From Gammaproteobacteria bacterium (lineage in GTDB: Bacteria; Pseudomonadota; Gammaproteobacteria; Arenicellales; UBA868), in NCBI GenBank assembly GCA_003529705.1, contig DPVA01000103.1:1-16762 (forward strand): a stretch of DNA of 16,762 bases, in the 5' to 3' direction. The notes beneath the pieces were generated by a model that saw only the letters and a program-made list of their open reading frames with translations, had not been told where the DNA came from and searched no databases. A program made the position numbers and the translations under genes. Shown in pieces: positions 1-7,503 of the stretch (position 1 is its first letter; every line of letters begins with the position of its first letter).

Positions 1-1269
1 GGCTGGTGGTTCTGGGATCCGGTCGAAAATGCTTCTTTTATGCCGTGGTTGGTCGGGACCGCGCTAATTCATTCGCTCGCTGCAACAGAGAAACGCGGGG
101 TCTTTAAGGCCTGGACGGTACTGCTCGCGGTGTTTGCGTTTTCACTTTCGCTGCTGGGCACCTTCCTTGTTCGCTCAGGTGTCCTCACTTCGGTACACGC
201 CTTTGCCACCGATCCCACCCGCGGGCTTTTTATCCTGATCTTTTTGGCTGTAGTGATCGGAGGATCTCTGGTGCTTTATGCCTGGCGCGCGCCGGCGGTC
301 AGAAGTAGTGGTGGTTTCAACCTGGTCTCCAGAGAGGCCGGACTCTTACTGAATAACGTCCTACTGGTGGTCGCCGCAGCAACTGTGCTCCTTGGGACCT
401 TGTACCCCCTGGTGATCGACGCGCTAGGGCTGGGAAAAATTTCGGTTGGTCCTCCTTATTTCGATGCGGTGTTTATCCCCTTAACAGCGCCCCTGGCGGT
501 TCTGGTCGGCGTTGGATCGATGCTGAGGTGGAAAAAAGATCGACTGGGAAGAGTGATCCGTCCACTCGGCCTGCCACTTGCCCTTGCAGTAGTAATTGGC
601 CTGCTCTGGCCAGTTTCTTTTGATGGCTTTCGATGGACTGCGGTGTTAGGCGGAATACTGGGACTTTGGACCATTTTCGCGGCGTTAACCGGACTCTGGG
701 AACGAACCCGGCCGGGTCAACGATGGCGGAGTCTTTCGCAAACTCCTCGGGTGGTCTTCGGTATGAGTCTTGCGCATATCGGACTCGGGGTCTTCGTTAT
801 TGGCATCACCTTCACTTCAACCTATTCAATCGAAAAAGATTTGAGAATGGCGCCGGGAGACACCTACGCGATAGGCGATTACACATTCCGCTTTGACGGC
901 ATCGATCAACAGCGGGGGCCGAACTATTTATCTGATACCGGAACTGTTACTGTACTTCGAGATAACCTGCCCGAGGCCGTTTTGAATCCCGAAAAAAGAG
1001 TCTATCTGGTCCAGCAGATGCCGATGACAGAGGCGGCTATTGATGCGGGCTTAACGCGGGATCTCTACGTTGCCCTTGGGGAACCGCTCAACGAAAGGGG
1101 CAGTTGGGCGGTACGGGTCTACCTCAAACCCTACGTACGCTGGATCTGGCTCGGTGCCCTGATCATGGTGTTTGGCGGACTGCTCTCCGCTTCCGACAGG
1201 CGCTACCGGAAGCTCGCCCGTGAGGGGGTTGCGCGGCCTGTTGCCAACTCTTCTCATGCGACTTCCTAG
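1..1269 (+). CDS. ccmF: Cytochrome c haem lyase subunit CcmF, C-terminal part (5' end outside window)
   Basis: CcmF is the integral membrane core of the CcmFHI haem lyase, which attaches haem to apocytochrome c on the periplasmic side. The frame is open from base 1 and begins inside the tryptophan-rich haem-handling (WWD) motif, GWWFWDPVENASFMPW. It continues through several hydrophobic segments and ends with the typical last membrane helix (IWLGALIMVFGGLLSASDRR) and a short basic tail. About 422 residues are present, so roughly the first third of a ~650-residue CcmF lies upstream of the window. The large periplasmic loop before the last helix (SIEKDLRMAPGD, then the region up to YVRW) is also family-typical. 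The stop overlaps the start of ccmH by 14 bp, implying co-translation. Confidence 0.96.
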   Translation, partial: GWWFWDPVENASFMPWLVGTALIHSLAATEKRGVFKAWTVLLAVFAFSLSLLGTFLVRSGVLTSVHAFATDPTRGLFILIFLAVVIGGSLVLYAWRAPAVRSSGGFNLVSREAGLLLNNVLLVVAAATVLLGTLYPLVIDALGLGKISVGPPYFDAVFIPLTAPLAVLVGVGSMLRWKKDRLGRVIRPLGLPLALAVVIGLLWPVSFDGFRWTAVLGGILGLWTIFAALTGLWERTRPGQRWRSLSQTPRVVFGMSLAHIGLGVFVIGITFTSTYSIEKDLRMAPGDTYAIGDYTFRFDGIDQQRGPNYLSDTGTVTVLRDNLPEAVLNPEKRVYLVQQMPMTEAAIDAGLTRDLYVALGEPLNERGSWAVRVYLKPYVRWIWLGALIMVFGGLLSASDRRYRKLAREGVARPVANSSHATS

Positions 1270-1738
1270 GGTGCTGTCTGTTGTCAGGCCATGGCACGCC
1301 CTGGCGGGAGCTATTCTGGTATTCGGCCTGCCTCCTGCCTCTGCAGTAATTGAAACCTATGAGTTCTCCGAGCCAATCTACGAGTCCCGTTACCAGGACA
1401 TGATTGCGCAGCTTCGCTGTCTTGTCTGTCAGAACCAGAATCTGGCCGACTCCAATGCGGACCTGGCAAAAGATCTGCGCGCCCGCACCTACGAAATGAT
1501 CAACGCGGGCGCCACCGATCAACAGATTGTTGACTTCATGATCGCACGTTACGGAGATTTCGTTCTGTATCGGCCACCTCTGCGTCTGCGCACAGCGCTT
1601 CTGTGGCTCGGTCCATTTGCGATTCTGCTGATCGCCCTGGGTATCTTTTTCTTCACGATCCGAAAGAGCCAGACTCCGCAACCGATGACCGGAGCGGAAC
1701 GAAAAGATGCCGCACGTCTTCTCGACAAGAACTCATAG
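1256..1738 (+). CDS. ccmH: Cytochrome c maturation protein CcmH
   Basis: CcmH is a membrane-anchored periplasmic thiol protein that reduces the apocytochrome CXXCH motif or hands it to the CcmF haem lyase. The 160-residue protein has an N-terminal signal/anchor (residues ~12-30), the family motif LRCLVCQNQ with the CxxC at 55-58, the helical segment after it (LADSNADLAKDLR, then YGDFVLYRPP), and a C-terminal membrane helix at ~112-134. The ATG at 1256 is preferred because it places a normal signal peptide at the N-terminus. A longer reading from 1172 would add 28 residues encoded inside ccmF. No clear ribosome binding site precedes 1256, so translation is probably coupled to ccmF. The length matches the short CcmH form, with the TPR part encoded separately as ccmI. 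The usual thioredoxin-like CcmG gene is not found between ccmF and this gene. Confidence 0.95.
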   Translation: MRLPRVLSVVRPWHALAGAILVFGLPPASAVIETYEFSEPIYESRYQDMIAQLRCLVCQNQNLADSNADLAKDLRARTYEMINAGATDQQIVDFMIARYGDFVLYRPPLRLRTALLWLGPFAILLIALGIFFFTIRKSQTPQPMTGAERKDAARLLDKNS

Positions 1739-2950
1739 ATGCCGATTCTGCTCTGGTTGATCGCTTCTGTGTTGGCGATGGCCGCGCTGGGTTTCGTAGT
1801 GCCCGCGCTGCTCCGAAATTCAAAGGATCGGGCTGTCGAGCAAAGTCAGGTGAATATCACAATCGCGCGAGAACGTGAACAGGAACTGCGCACGGAACTC
1901 GAAGCAGGTGCTTTGAGCGACGCCGAGTTTGACGCCGCCCGAGCAGATCTTGAACAGGGACTTGCGATTGACATCGCAGGCGGACCCGACAGAATCGATC
2001 ACGATACAACTTCTCCCGCTCTGGCTGTGACGGTTAGCGCCCTTCTTCCCGTCGCCGCCCTAGGACTTTATCTGTTTCTAGGCTCGCCAGCTGCTGTCAA
2101 CAACCCTCACTCGAACGCTTCCACGGAAAATACCGGGCAAGCCCAGCAGCGCGATGTCGATACCATGCTCGCGCAGCTTAAGGTGCGGCTCGCGGATGAG
2201 CCTGCCGACGTTCAGGGGTGGACTCTGCTGGCGAATGCCCTCATGAGTACCGGTCAATACACCGAGGCCGTTCCTGCCTACCGTCGACTGGTTGAACTTC
2301 AGCCTGGCAATGCCGAACGGCTGGTGCGCCTGGCCGACGCAATTGCCATGACGAATAATGGTGTTCTGGCCGGCGAACCCGAAGAATTGGTCCGTCGGGC
2401 GTTAACGCTCTCGCCGATGCATCCTCAGGGTCTCTGGCTTGCGGGCATTGCTGCCGAACAACGCGGGGTTTACACCGAGGCGCTTGAGATTTTCAACCGG
2501 CTGCTCCCGCTGGTCAGCGACCAGCCCGGAGTGTTGACAGAGGTGCGCGCGCTTGTGGCGAGAGTCACGGCCGCGCTTGAAGGTAAACCTCCAACCCAAA
2601 TTGATGCATTGCGGATCCTCATTAGCGTTGACCCAACTCTAGTGTCCGCGATCACGTCCGACGACACGTTATTTGTTTATGCCCGAGTTCCAAACGGACC
2701 ACCAATGCCCGTTGCGGTCAGGAAACTTCAGGCAGAACCCCTGCCCCGGGAGGTCATTCTGAGCGACCAAGATCTCATGCTGCCCGGTGCCGGCCTCGGC
2801 AGTCACGCCGAACTTCAGATCGGGGCCCATATCTCCCGCTCGGGAACGGTCCAAAAGGCACCGGGAGATCTTCTAGGGTCAAGCGAACCGTTTAACCCTG
2901 GCAGGGCTTCTCAAATCAATGTGGTCATTGCGCAGGTGATCAAGGGATAA
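1739..2950 (+). CDS. ccmI: Cytochrome c maturation protein CcmI (TPR apocytochrome chaperone)
   Basis: CcmI binds apocytochrome c and presents it to the haem lyase. Its ATG follows the ccmH stop with no gap. The 403-residue protein has an N-terminal membrane helix (~1-24), a charged cytoplasmic coiled-coil-like segment (~28-80, containing REREQELRTELEAGALSDAEF), a second helix at ~93-115, TPR-like helices at ~150-280 (GWTLLANALMSTGQYTEAVPAY, LWLAGIAAEQRGVYTEALEIF), and the characteristic C-terminal beta-rich domain from ~290 (DDTLFVYARVPNGPPMPVAV, AHISRSGTVQKAPGDLLG). This order is that of complete CcmI, so the gene looks intact. It is the last gene of the ccm operon segment and converges on the gene at 2978-4384. 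Confidence 0.95.
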   Translation: MPILLWLIASVLAMAALGFVVPALLRNSKDRAVEQSQVNITIAREREQELRTELEAGALSDAEFDAARADLEQGLAIDIAGGPDRIDHDTTSPALAVTVSALLPVAALGLYLFLGSPAAVNNPHSNASTENTGQAQQRDVDTMLAQLKVRLADEPADVQGWTLLANALMSTGQYTEAVPAYRRLVELQPGNAERLVRLADAIAMTNNGVLAGEPEELVRRALTLSPMHPQGLWLAGIAAEQRGVYTEALEIFNRLLPLVSDQPGVLTEVRALVARVTAALEGKPPTQIDALRILISVDPTLVSAITSDDTLFVYARVPNGPPMPVAVRKLQAEPLPREVILSDQDLMLPGAGLGSHAELQIGAHISRSGTVQKAPGDLLGSSEPFNPGRASQINVVIAQVIKG

Positions 2951-2961
2951 AGTTTTATCCC
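2944..2961. terminator. Short perfect inverted repeat between convergent genes, possible bidirectional terminator
   Basis: GGGATAAA at 2944-2951 is mirrored by TTTATCCC at 2954-2961, with a 2-base centre. It spans the ccmI stop codon and lies 16 bp before the end of the convergent downstream gene. Convergent placement fits a terminator. However, the stem is partly AT-rich and no U-tract follows on either strand, so termination is only suggested. Confidence 0.3.
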
Positions 2962-2977
2962 AACCTAAAAGGGCTAA

Positions 2978-4384
2978 TTACGGAAGGATTGCGTCCCAGT
3001 TGAAATTCTTGAAGTAGTGCAGAGATTTGGAATTGCACTGGCGCTGTAGGTCAGAGCCCGGCATCACGCAGGTCGCACATCGGTAGCGTTCGCGCAGGGC
3101 ATTTCCTGCCGTTGTCTCCTCGATACAAATTGTTGCAATGCCTGCCACCTGACCCCCCTGACGTTCTACCAGTTCTATTGCGGCACCCATGGTACCGCCG
3201 GTTTCCACCCATTGATCGACCAGCAGCACCCGTGTTGCCCTCCGGAACGCAGGTTTGCGAAGCTCCATGTACTGGGTCCGCTCGGTGTAATTCACAAAAG
3301 AAACCTGGTCCACAGGGACCGGGAGCTTGCCTGCCTTGCGGACACTGAGAAAACCGGTACCGAGGCGCTCGGCCATCGCAGCGCCGAGTATGTAGCCCGC
3401 CGCATCAATTCCGGCAACGACGTCAACCGTTGTTGAGGCGAAGGGCTCGCACAGGGCGTCCAGCATGGCGTGGAATGCTCTCGCATTCACGTAGGCCGAG
3501 GATGGATCCAGCCAGGCCATCTTTGGATCCTTGACGTTTGGTGCCATGTGCCTGAGATACCAGGGATCTTCTTCAACTTTTTCGAGCGCGTTTTCTTGCT
3601 TGTGGTTTCCCTGCACAGCGAATCTCCGGGTCTTTTTAAGGAGTTGCCGAAGGCGATGCGGATCGAGGTTGTAAAAGTCTTCAGGGTAATTGATCCCGGT
3701 GGCGACCAAAAAGGCGTCTGCGTGAGCCATATAATCGCCGACATTTTCCGGGGTAATCCCAGAGGCGATGGCGAGGGGGTGCTCGGCCGCTCCTTGGCGA
3801 AAGTCATCAATTTTCTGGAGTTCTGCACAGTGGCCGGTAGCGATACCAGAAGTCGTTACCACGTCCATATACTTAGACGCGATACCGGCAGCTTCGCGAT
3901 ATTTTTCCGGCTCAACCGTACGCTGCTTCTTGAATGCGGTGCCGCCAAAGTAAAGGCCCTCCCAGGCAACGGAGGCTCTGATCTTTGATATGGACTGGGC
4001 GTATGTTTGTTTTGCCGCCCGCTCGTCGATCCGGGCGTCATCCGCCCAGTAGGCGTCCACGGTCGTCCCGGTTTCCGCTAACGTGCTCAGAATCGGAAAG
4101 GCCGTCTCGCCACTCACTCCGAGGAAATTAACCCCCAGCCAAAGGTCGGGATATGCGCTACGGCAGTCCTCAATAATGGGTAAAAACCGGTCGACATCGA
4201 AATCATGGTTGATCAAAAAAGCCCCGGGCGCACCGCACTCTATTACGGTGGCAAGATTTTTCTTCGCCTGCAGAGCATCCAGAACATGAATTACTGGGAG
4301 AACTACTGGCCCCATAGATTTGAAATATTTACGAAATTCGCCTCGATACATTGCCTGATCTCCGTACTTGAAATGGGGGATCAT
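2978..4384 (-). CDS. Fusion of BtpA-like TIM-barrel domain and adenine-phosphoribosyltransferase-like domain
   Basis: A 468-residue two-domain protein with no recognised signal peptide, presumably cytoplasmic. Residues ~20-250 resemble the BtpA/COG0434 TIM-barrel family: PVVLPVIHVLD near the start, FGGTAFKKQR at ~147-155, DVVTTSGIATG at ~174-184 and the phosphate-site-like IASGITPENVGDY at ~206-218. Residues ~295-445 resemble adenine phosphoribosyltransferase: VVAGIDAAGYILGAAMAERLG (322-342), RKAGKLP (349-355), and the PRPP loop VLLVDQWVETGGT (386-398). In that loop the second acidic residue of the usual DD/DE pair is Gln391. The start is taken at ATG 4384, preceded by GAGAGGG at a good distance. 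An in-frame TTG at 4408 would add eight residues. The gene is divergent from an ABC importer and deaminase cluster, which suggests base or nucleotide salvage. The exact reaction is unknown: the PRTase half may act on a purine-like base, and the barrel half has no assigned activity. Confidence 0.82.
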   Translation of the reverse strand: MIPHFKYGDQAMYRGEFRKYFKSMGPVVLPVIHVLDALQAKKNLATVIECGAPGAFLINHDFDVDRFLPIIEDCRSAYPDLWLGVNFLGVSGETAFPILSTLAETGTTVDAYWADDARIDERAAKQTYAQSISKIRASVAWEGLYFGGTAFKKQRTVEPEKYREAAGIASKYMDVVTTSGIATGHCAELQKIDDFRQGAAEHPLAIASGITPENVGDYMAHADAFLVATGINYPEDFYNLDPHRLRQLLKKTRRFAVQGNHKQENALEKVEEDPWYLRHMAPNVKDPKMAWLDPSSAYVNARAFHAMLDALCEPFASTTVDVVAGIDAAGYILGAAMAERLGTGFLSVRKAGKLPVPVDQVSFVNYTERTQYMELRKPAFRRATRVLLVDQWVETGGTMGAAIELVERQGGQVAGIATICIEETTAGNALRERYRCATCVMPGSDLQRQCNSKSLHYFKNFNWDAILP

Positions 4385-4556
4385 TAACCCTCTCGCTACA
4401 AGGGCCAACCGACTCTAATCCTCTTGCGACTTAAATATAAACCGAGGCGGTGCCAGCGGTGATAATCTCTAGCTTTACGGCCCTTTATGCCGGATCAGTA
4501 GAAACAGTTTCGAGCCGTGAAACTGTCTTACCAAACTCACCCTCGGAGGAGACTCG
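4385..4556. promoter_or_regulatory. Divergent intergenic region with an operator-like inverted repeat
   Basis: These 172 bp separate the phosphoribosyltransferase fusion (minus) from the substrate-binding protein (plus) and must hold both promoters. A perfect 8-bp inverted repeat, ACAGTTTC (4504-4511) and GAAACTGT (4519-4526) with a 7-base spacer, ends 18 bp before the ribosome binding site GGAGGA (4545-4550). It could be a repressor operator or a 5'-UTR hairpin. A -10-like GATAAT lies at 4461-4466 on the plus strand and a TATATT-like box near 4433-4438 on the minus strand. Neither has a convincing -35, so promoter positions are only candidates. Confidence 0.45.
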
Positions 4557-5732
4557 ATGACGGATATTAAAAAGCACAAAGATCGCTCAGTTGCGCAAAC
4601 GGCTCAGCCGGACGCAGGCCGACGCAAAATTATTAAGGGCGCGGGCGCCATAACGGCCGCGAGCGCACTTAGCGTCCCGATGATTCTCGTGCCGCCGCGC
4701 GCTAACGCCGCGACCGAACTCAACATGATCGCCTGGTATGGACACGGCGAGCCCGACATGGTCGAAGAATTTGAGGCCATGCACAACGTCAAGATCAAAG
4801 CCAAATACTACGCTGGCGGCGATAACATGCTTGCATTGATCTCACAGTCGCCTCCCGGAACCTATGATCTCATCCTTTCCGATGGAGAGTTCGTCAAATT
4901 ACTCAAGGAAGCCGGCTATATCGATCCGATGGATCCCAATGAGTACAACATGGGTGATCTTTATGACGAATATTCGCACTTTGACGCTCATTGGATGGGT
5001 GACACGCTTTATTCGGTCATCGTACGCTTTGGATATCTCGGCGTATCCTTTAATACCGATATCATCAGCCACGAAGAAGCGTCCGACTACAACATTCTCT
5101 GGGATTCGAAACTTAAGGGAAAGGTCGGTCACTTCGACTGGCATCTGCCGAACCTCGGCTGTCTCAGCCTACGCGACGGGAACGACAAGCCGTCGCCTTT
5201 CGATATCAGCTCAGCCGAATGGTCGAAACTTCAGGAAACCACGCTATCCCTCAAACCGCAAGTGGGCGGATATTTTGACTATGGCGGCACTTTTGCTTCA
5301 CTAAAAAACGGTGAAATCTACGCGATGTGTGGAATCGGCGACTGGATCACTGGAGTCGTCCGCAAAGACGGATCGCCCGTTGATTCGGTAATCCCCAAAC
5401 AGGGCGGCATCCAATGGACCGAGTCCTACTCTATCGGCAAGGGCTCCAAGAAACAGGATCTCGCTAAGGAGTTTATCCGTTACATTACGTCGCCAAAGGG
5501 CCAAGTGCGGTCAATTCAGATGGCGGCCTACCCCGGCATGTCTCCATATAAATCCGGCTGGAAGGCGATCAATGAGGCCAACCCGGAAGAAGCCAAGCGC
5601 CAGCGCATGACTTTCGATGGACCTAACTGCATCGATGATCTTCGCGAAGGACGGATTCACTTCAGGCAGACGCCGGTTCGGCAGTCTCTTGAGGACTGGA
5701 ATGACTTCTGGTCAGAATACAAGAACGCATGA
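4557..5732 (+). CDS. Tat-exported substrate-binding protein of a PotD-like ABC importer
   Basis: Periplasmic ligand receptor for the permeases and ATPase encoded downstream. The 391-residue protein starts at ATG 4557 behind a strong GGAGGA site. Its N-terminus carries a twin-arginine signal (GRRKIIKGAGAITAAS, Arg22-Arg23) with a likely cleavage at ANA near residue 51. The mature part follows the spermidine/putrescine-binding (PotD/PotF) fold class: LNMIAWYGHGEPDMVEEFE at its start, DLILSDGEFV, IDPMDPNEY, FGYLGVSFNTD, WDSKLKGKVG, and the late segment VIPKQGGIQWTESYSIGKG followed by a helical C-terminus. Family membership predicts a polyamine, opine or similar small cationic or polar ligand, but the pairing with a cytosine-deaminase-like enzyme argues for a nucleobase-related compound. 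The ligand cannot be read from the sequence. The gene is followed by a strong terminator before the permease genes. Confidence 0.92.
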   Translation: MTDIKKHKDRSVAQTAQPDAGRRKIIKGAGAITAASALSVPMILVPPRANAATELNMIAWYGHGEPDMVEEFEAMHNVKIKAKYYAGGDNMLALISQSPPGTYDLILSDGEFVKLLKEAGYIDPMDPNEYNMGDLYDEYSHFDAHWMGDTLYSVIVRFGYLGVSFNTDIISHEEASDYNILWDSKLKGKVGHFDWHLPNLGCLSLRDGNDKPSPFDISSAEWSKLQETTLSLKPQVGGYFDYGGTFASLKNGEIYAMCGIGDWITGVVRKDGSPVDSVIPKQGGIQWTESYSIGKGSKKQDLAKEFIRYITSPKGQVRSIQMAAYPGMSPYKSGWKAINEANPEEAKRQRMTFDGPNCIDDLREGRIHFRQTPVRQSLEDWNDFWSEYKNA

Positions 5733-5747
5733 TGCGCTGAGCACTGC

Positions 5748-5777
5748 AACCGGCCCTTCGGGGCCGGTTTTTCTTTT
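5748..5777 (+). terminator. Intrinsic terminator between binding-protein and permease genes
   Basis: A perfect 9-bp GC-rich stem, AACCGGCCC (5748-5756) and GGGCCGGTT (5761-5769), closes a TTCG tetraloop and runs into TTTTTCTTTT. It lies 15 bp after the binding-protein stop codon. Read-through is presumably partial, which would keep the binding protein in excess over the membrane components. Confidence 0.93.
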
Positions 5778-5849
5778 CCTGCCTGAATAGCGCACCTGCA
5801 GAAGACCACTCCCTTGATCTGGATCCAGAAAACTTCATCTGCCCCTGTG

Positions 5850-6698
5850 ATGAAACAGCGCCGGCAGGTGACTCTGTACGGGCTGACCTGGTCAATGCCG
5901 ATCGTGGTCTGGCAATTAATCTTTTTCGTTTTTCCTCTTATTTTCCTCTTGTTGATCAGTTTCTGGTTGGTCAAGAACTACCGGATGGTTCCTGGGTTTG
6001 ACACGGTCAACTGGGTCAAAATGTTTTCCAAGGGTTACTTCTGGGACGCGTACTGGCGGACGCTTGGGTATGCCGGGGTTGCCACAATCGTCACCAGCAT
6101 TCTTGCGTTTCCCTGCGCCTTTGCACTCGCCTTCAAGGTATCACCCAAGGTTCGCCGATGGGCTCTCTTTTTTCTGATCGTGCCATTTTTTACCAGTTAT
6201 CTGGTGCGCACATATTCCTGGCAAATCTTCCTCAATGACAACGGCATCTTTAATACATTGTTTGCGCTTATCGGATTGGGTCCATTTCAGTTATTGAATA
6301 ACTTCTTCGGTACGCTGGTCGGGTATCTTACGTTATGCCTACCTCTCGTCGTGGTGCTGCAGTTAATCTCGCTTGCCAATGTCGATCGAACACTGGTTGA
6401 GGCCGCGCATAACCTCGGATGCGGACGCTTACGGACGGTTTTTCAAGTGATCGTTCCGCTCGCCAAGATCGGGATCATTCTCGGCGCCGTGTTCACATTT
6501 ATCCTGGCCTTTGGGGACTTTGTCAGCCCCTACTACCTTGGCGGCTCAAAACCACCGACACTTAGTATTTTGATTATCGATACAACCAAGTCGGGGCAGC
6601 AGTGGCCCCGTGCCGCGGTTGTCGCGGTTGTAATGATTCTCACCCTGCTCACCATCATGTTCGCCGCGGTTGGGGCCGCCTATCGGAAACGTACATGA
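5850..6698 (+). CDS. ABC importer permease, PotB-like
   Basis: First inner-membrane subunit of the importer. The 282-residue product has about six hydrophobic segments: SMPIVVWQLIFFVFPLIFLL near the start, then ATIVTSILAFPCAFALAF, WALFFLIVPFFTSYLV, LVGYLTLCLPLVVVLQLI, IGIILGAVFTFILAFGDFV and AAVVAVVMILTLLTIMFA. The cytoplasmic EAA loop that contacts the ATPase is VEAAHNLGCGRLRTVFQVIV. Length and topology match PotB/HisM-type permeases. The start is uncertain: ATG 5850 gives a normal PotB N-terminus, while an in-frame TTG at 5814 would add 12 residues; neither has a strong ribosome binding site. The stop overlaps the next ATG as ATGA. Confidence 0.92.
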   Translation: MKQRRQVTLYGLTWSMPIVVWQLIFFVFPLIFLLLISFWLVKNYRMVPGFDTVNWVKMFSKGYFWDAYWRTLGYAGVATIVTSILAFPCAFALAFKVSPKVRRWALFFLIVPFFTSYLVRTYSWQIFLNDNGIFNTLFALIGLGPFQLLNNFFGTLVGYLTLCLPLVVVLQLISLANVDRTLVEAAHNLGCGRLRTVFQVIVPLAKIGIILGAVFTFILAFGDFVSPYYLGGSKPPTLSILIIDTTKSGQQWPRAAVVAVVMILTLLTIMFAAVGAAYRKRT

Positions 6699-7501
6699 GC
6701 ATGCGCCCACCCAGACATTTCCTCCTCCGCGGTTATGTGGTGCTGGTATTCATTTTTGTCTTCACACCCATCCTGACCAGTTTCATCTTCTCGGTAAATT
6801 CCGACCGTTTTCCAACTATCCCGTTGGGGCACTTCACCACCCATTGGTATGAGACAATTTTCGCGGACCCGGATGTATGGGATGCATTTCGCATCAGTGG
6901 AATTGTTTCGATCAGTGTCGCTATCCTGGCGACCTTTATCGGATTTTGCACCGCTTATACGGATTATCGTTATAACTTCACAGGAAAGGCGCTTTATCTC
7001 TCTCTTGCACTGCTACCCCCGACTATCCCGCTAGTGATCATGGGTTTGGCGATGCTCGCGCTTCTCGCTCGGATCAATATGTCCGGGGAAATCTACTCAA
7101 TCGTTGTCAGCCACGTTGTACTCTGCTCGCCCTTCGCGATGGCGGTAATCCGGATGCGTCTCGCCCAGATTGATCCGGATCTGGAGTCTGCAGCATGGAA
7201 TCTCGGGGCATCCAACTGGAGGGCTATGGGTGAAGTGATCGTGCCCTTTTGCAGGCCCGCAATCGCGTCTGCGTTCTTACTCACCGCAGCCGTCTCCTTT
7301 GATGAGTTTGCTGTTGCGTGGTTCGTGTCCGGTCTGAACAAGACTGTTCCAGTTATTATTCTCGAAATTCTGCAGGGCAATACGGACCCCCAGATTAATG
7401 CGATTGGCTCAATCGTCTTTATCACGTCAATGACACTCGTGATCCTTGCCCAATTGATCCTGATGCGAAAGACCATCAACCAAACCGCCGCTGGAATCTG
7501 A
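6695..7501 (+). CDS. ABC importer permease, PotC-like
   Basis: Second membrane subunit of the importer, 268 residues from ATG 6695, which overlaps the preceding stop by 4 bases (ATGA). It shows a first membrane helix (GYVVLVFIFVFTPILTSFIF), a polar periplasmic segment with HWYETIFADPDVWDAF, four or five further helices, and the EAA loop ESAAWNLGASNWRAMGEVIV. These are standard features of PotC-type subunits, including the short N-terminal tail. Longer in-frame readings from 6602 lie within the upstream permease and are unlikely. An internal ATG at 6701 is a minor alternative start. With the PotB-like subunit it forms the heterodimeric channel. Confidence 0.93.
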   Translation: MSMRPPRHFLLRGYVVLVFIFVFTPILTSFIFSVNSDRFPTIPLGHFTTHWYETIFADPDVWDAFRISGIVSISVAILATFIGFCTAYTDYRYNFTGKALYLSLALLPPTIPLVIMGLAMLALLARINMSGEIYSIVVSHVVLCSPFAMAVIRMRLAQIDPDLESAAWNLGASNWRAMGEVIVPFCRPAIASAFLLTAAVSFDEFAVAWFVSGLNKTVPVIILEILQGNTDPQINAIGSIVFITSMTLVILAQLILMRKTINQTAAGI

Positions 7502-7503
7502 TC

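Noticed and set aside
1163..1681. A 172-codon minus-strand open frame
   Set aside because: Antisense to ccmF and ccmH; composition looks like a mirror of those genes and no motif is present.
3470..3988. A 172-codon plus-strand open frame
   Set aside because: It is antisense to the phosphoribosyltransferase fusion, whose frame is well supported; no family features are seen.
4385..4500. Definite sigma-70 promoters in the divergent region
   Set aside because: Several -10-like hexamers occur on both strands but none has a good -35 at 16-18 bp, so no promoter is called with confidence.
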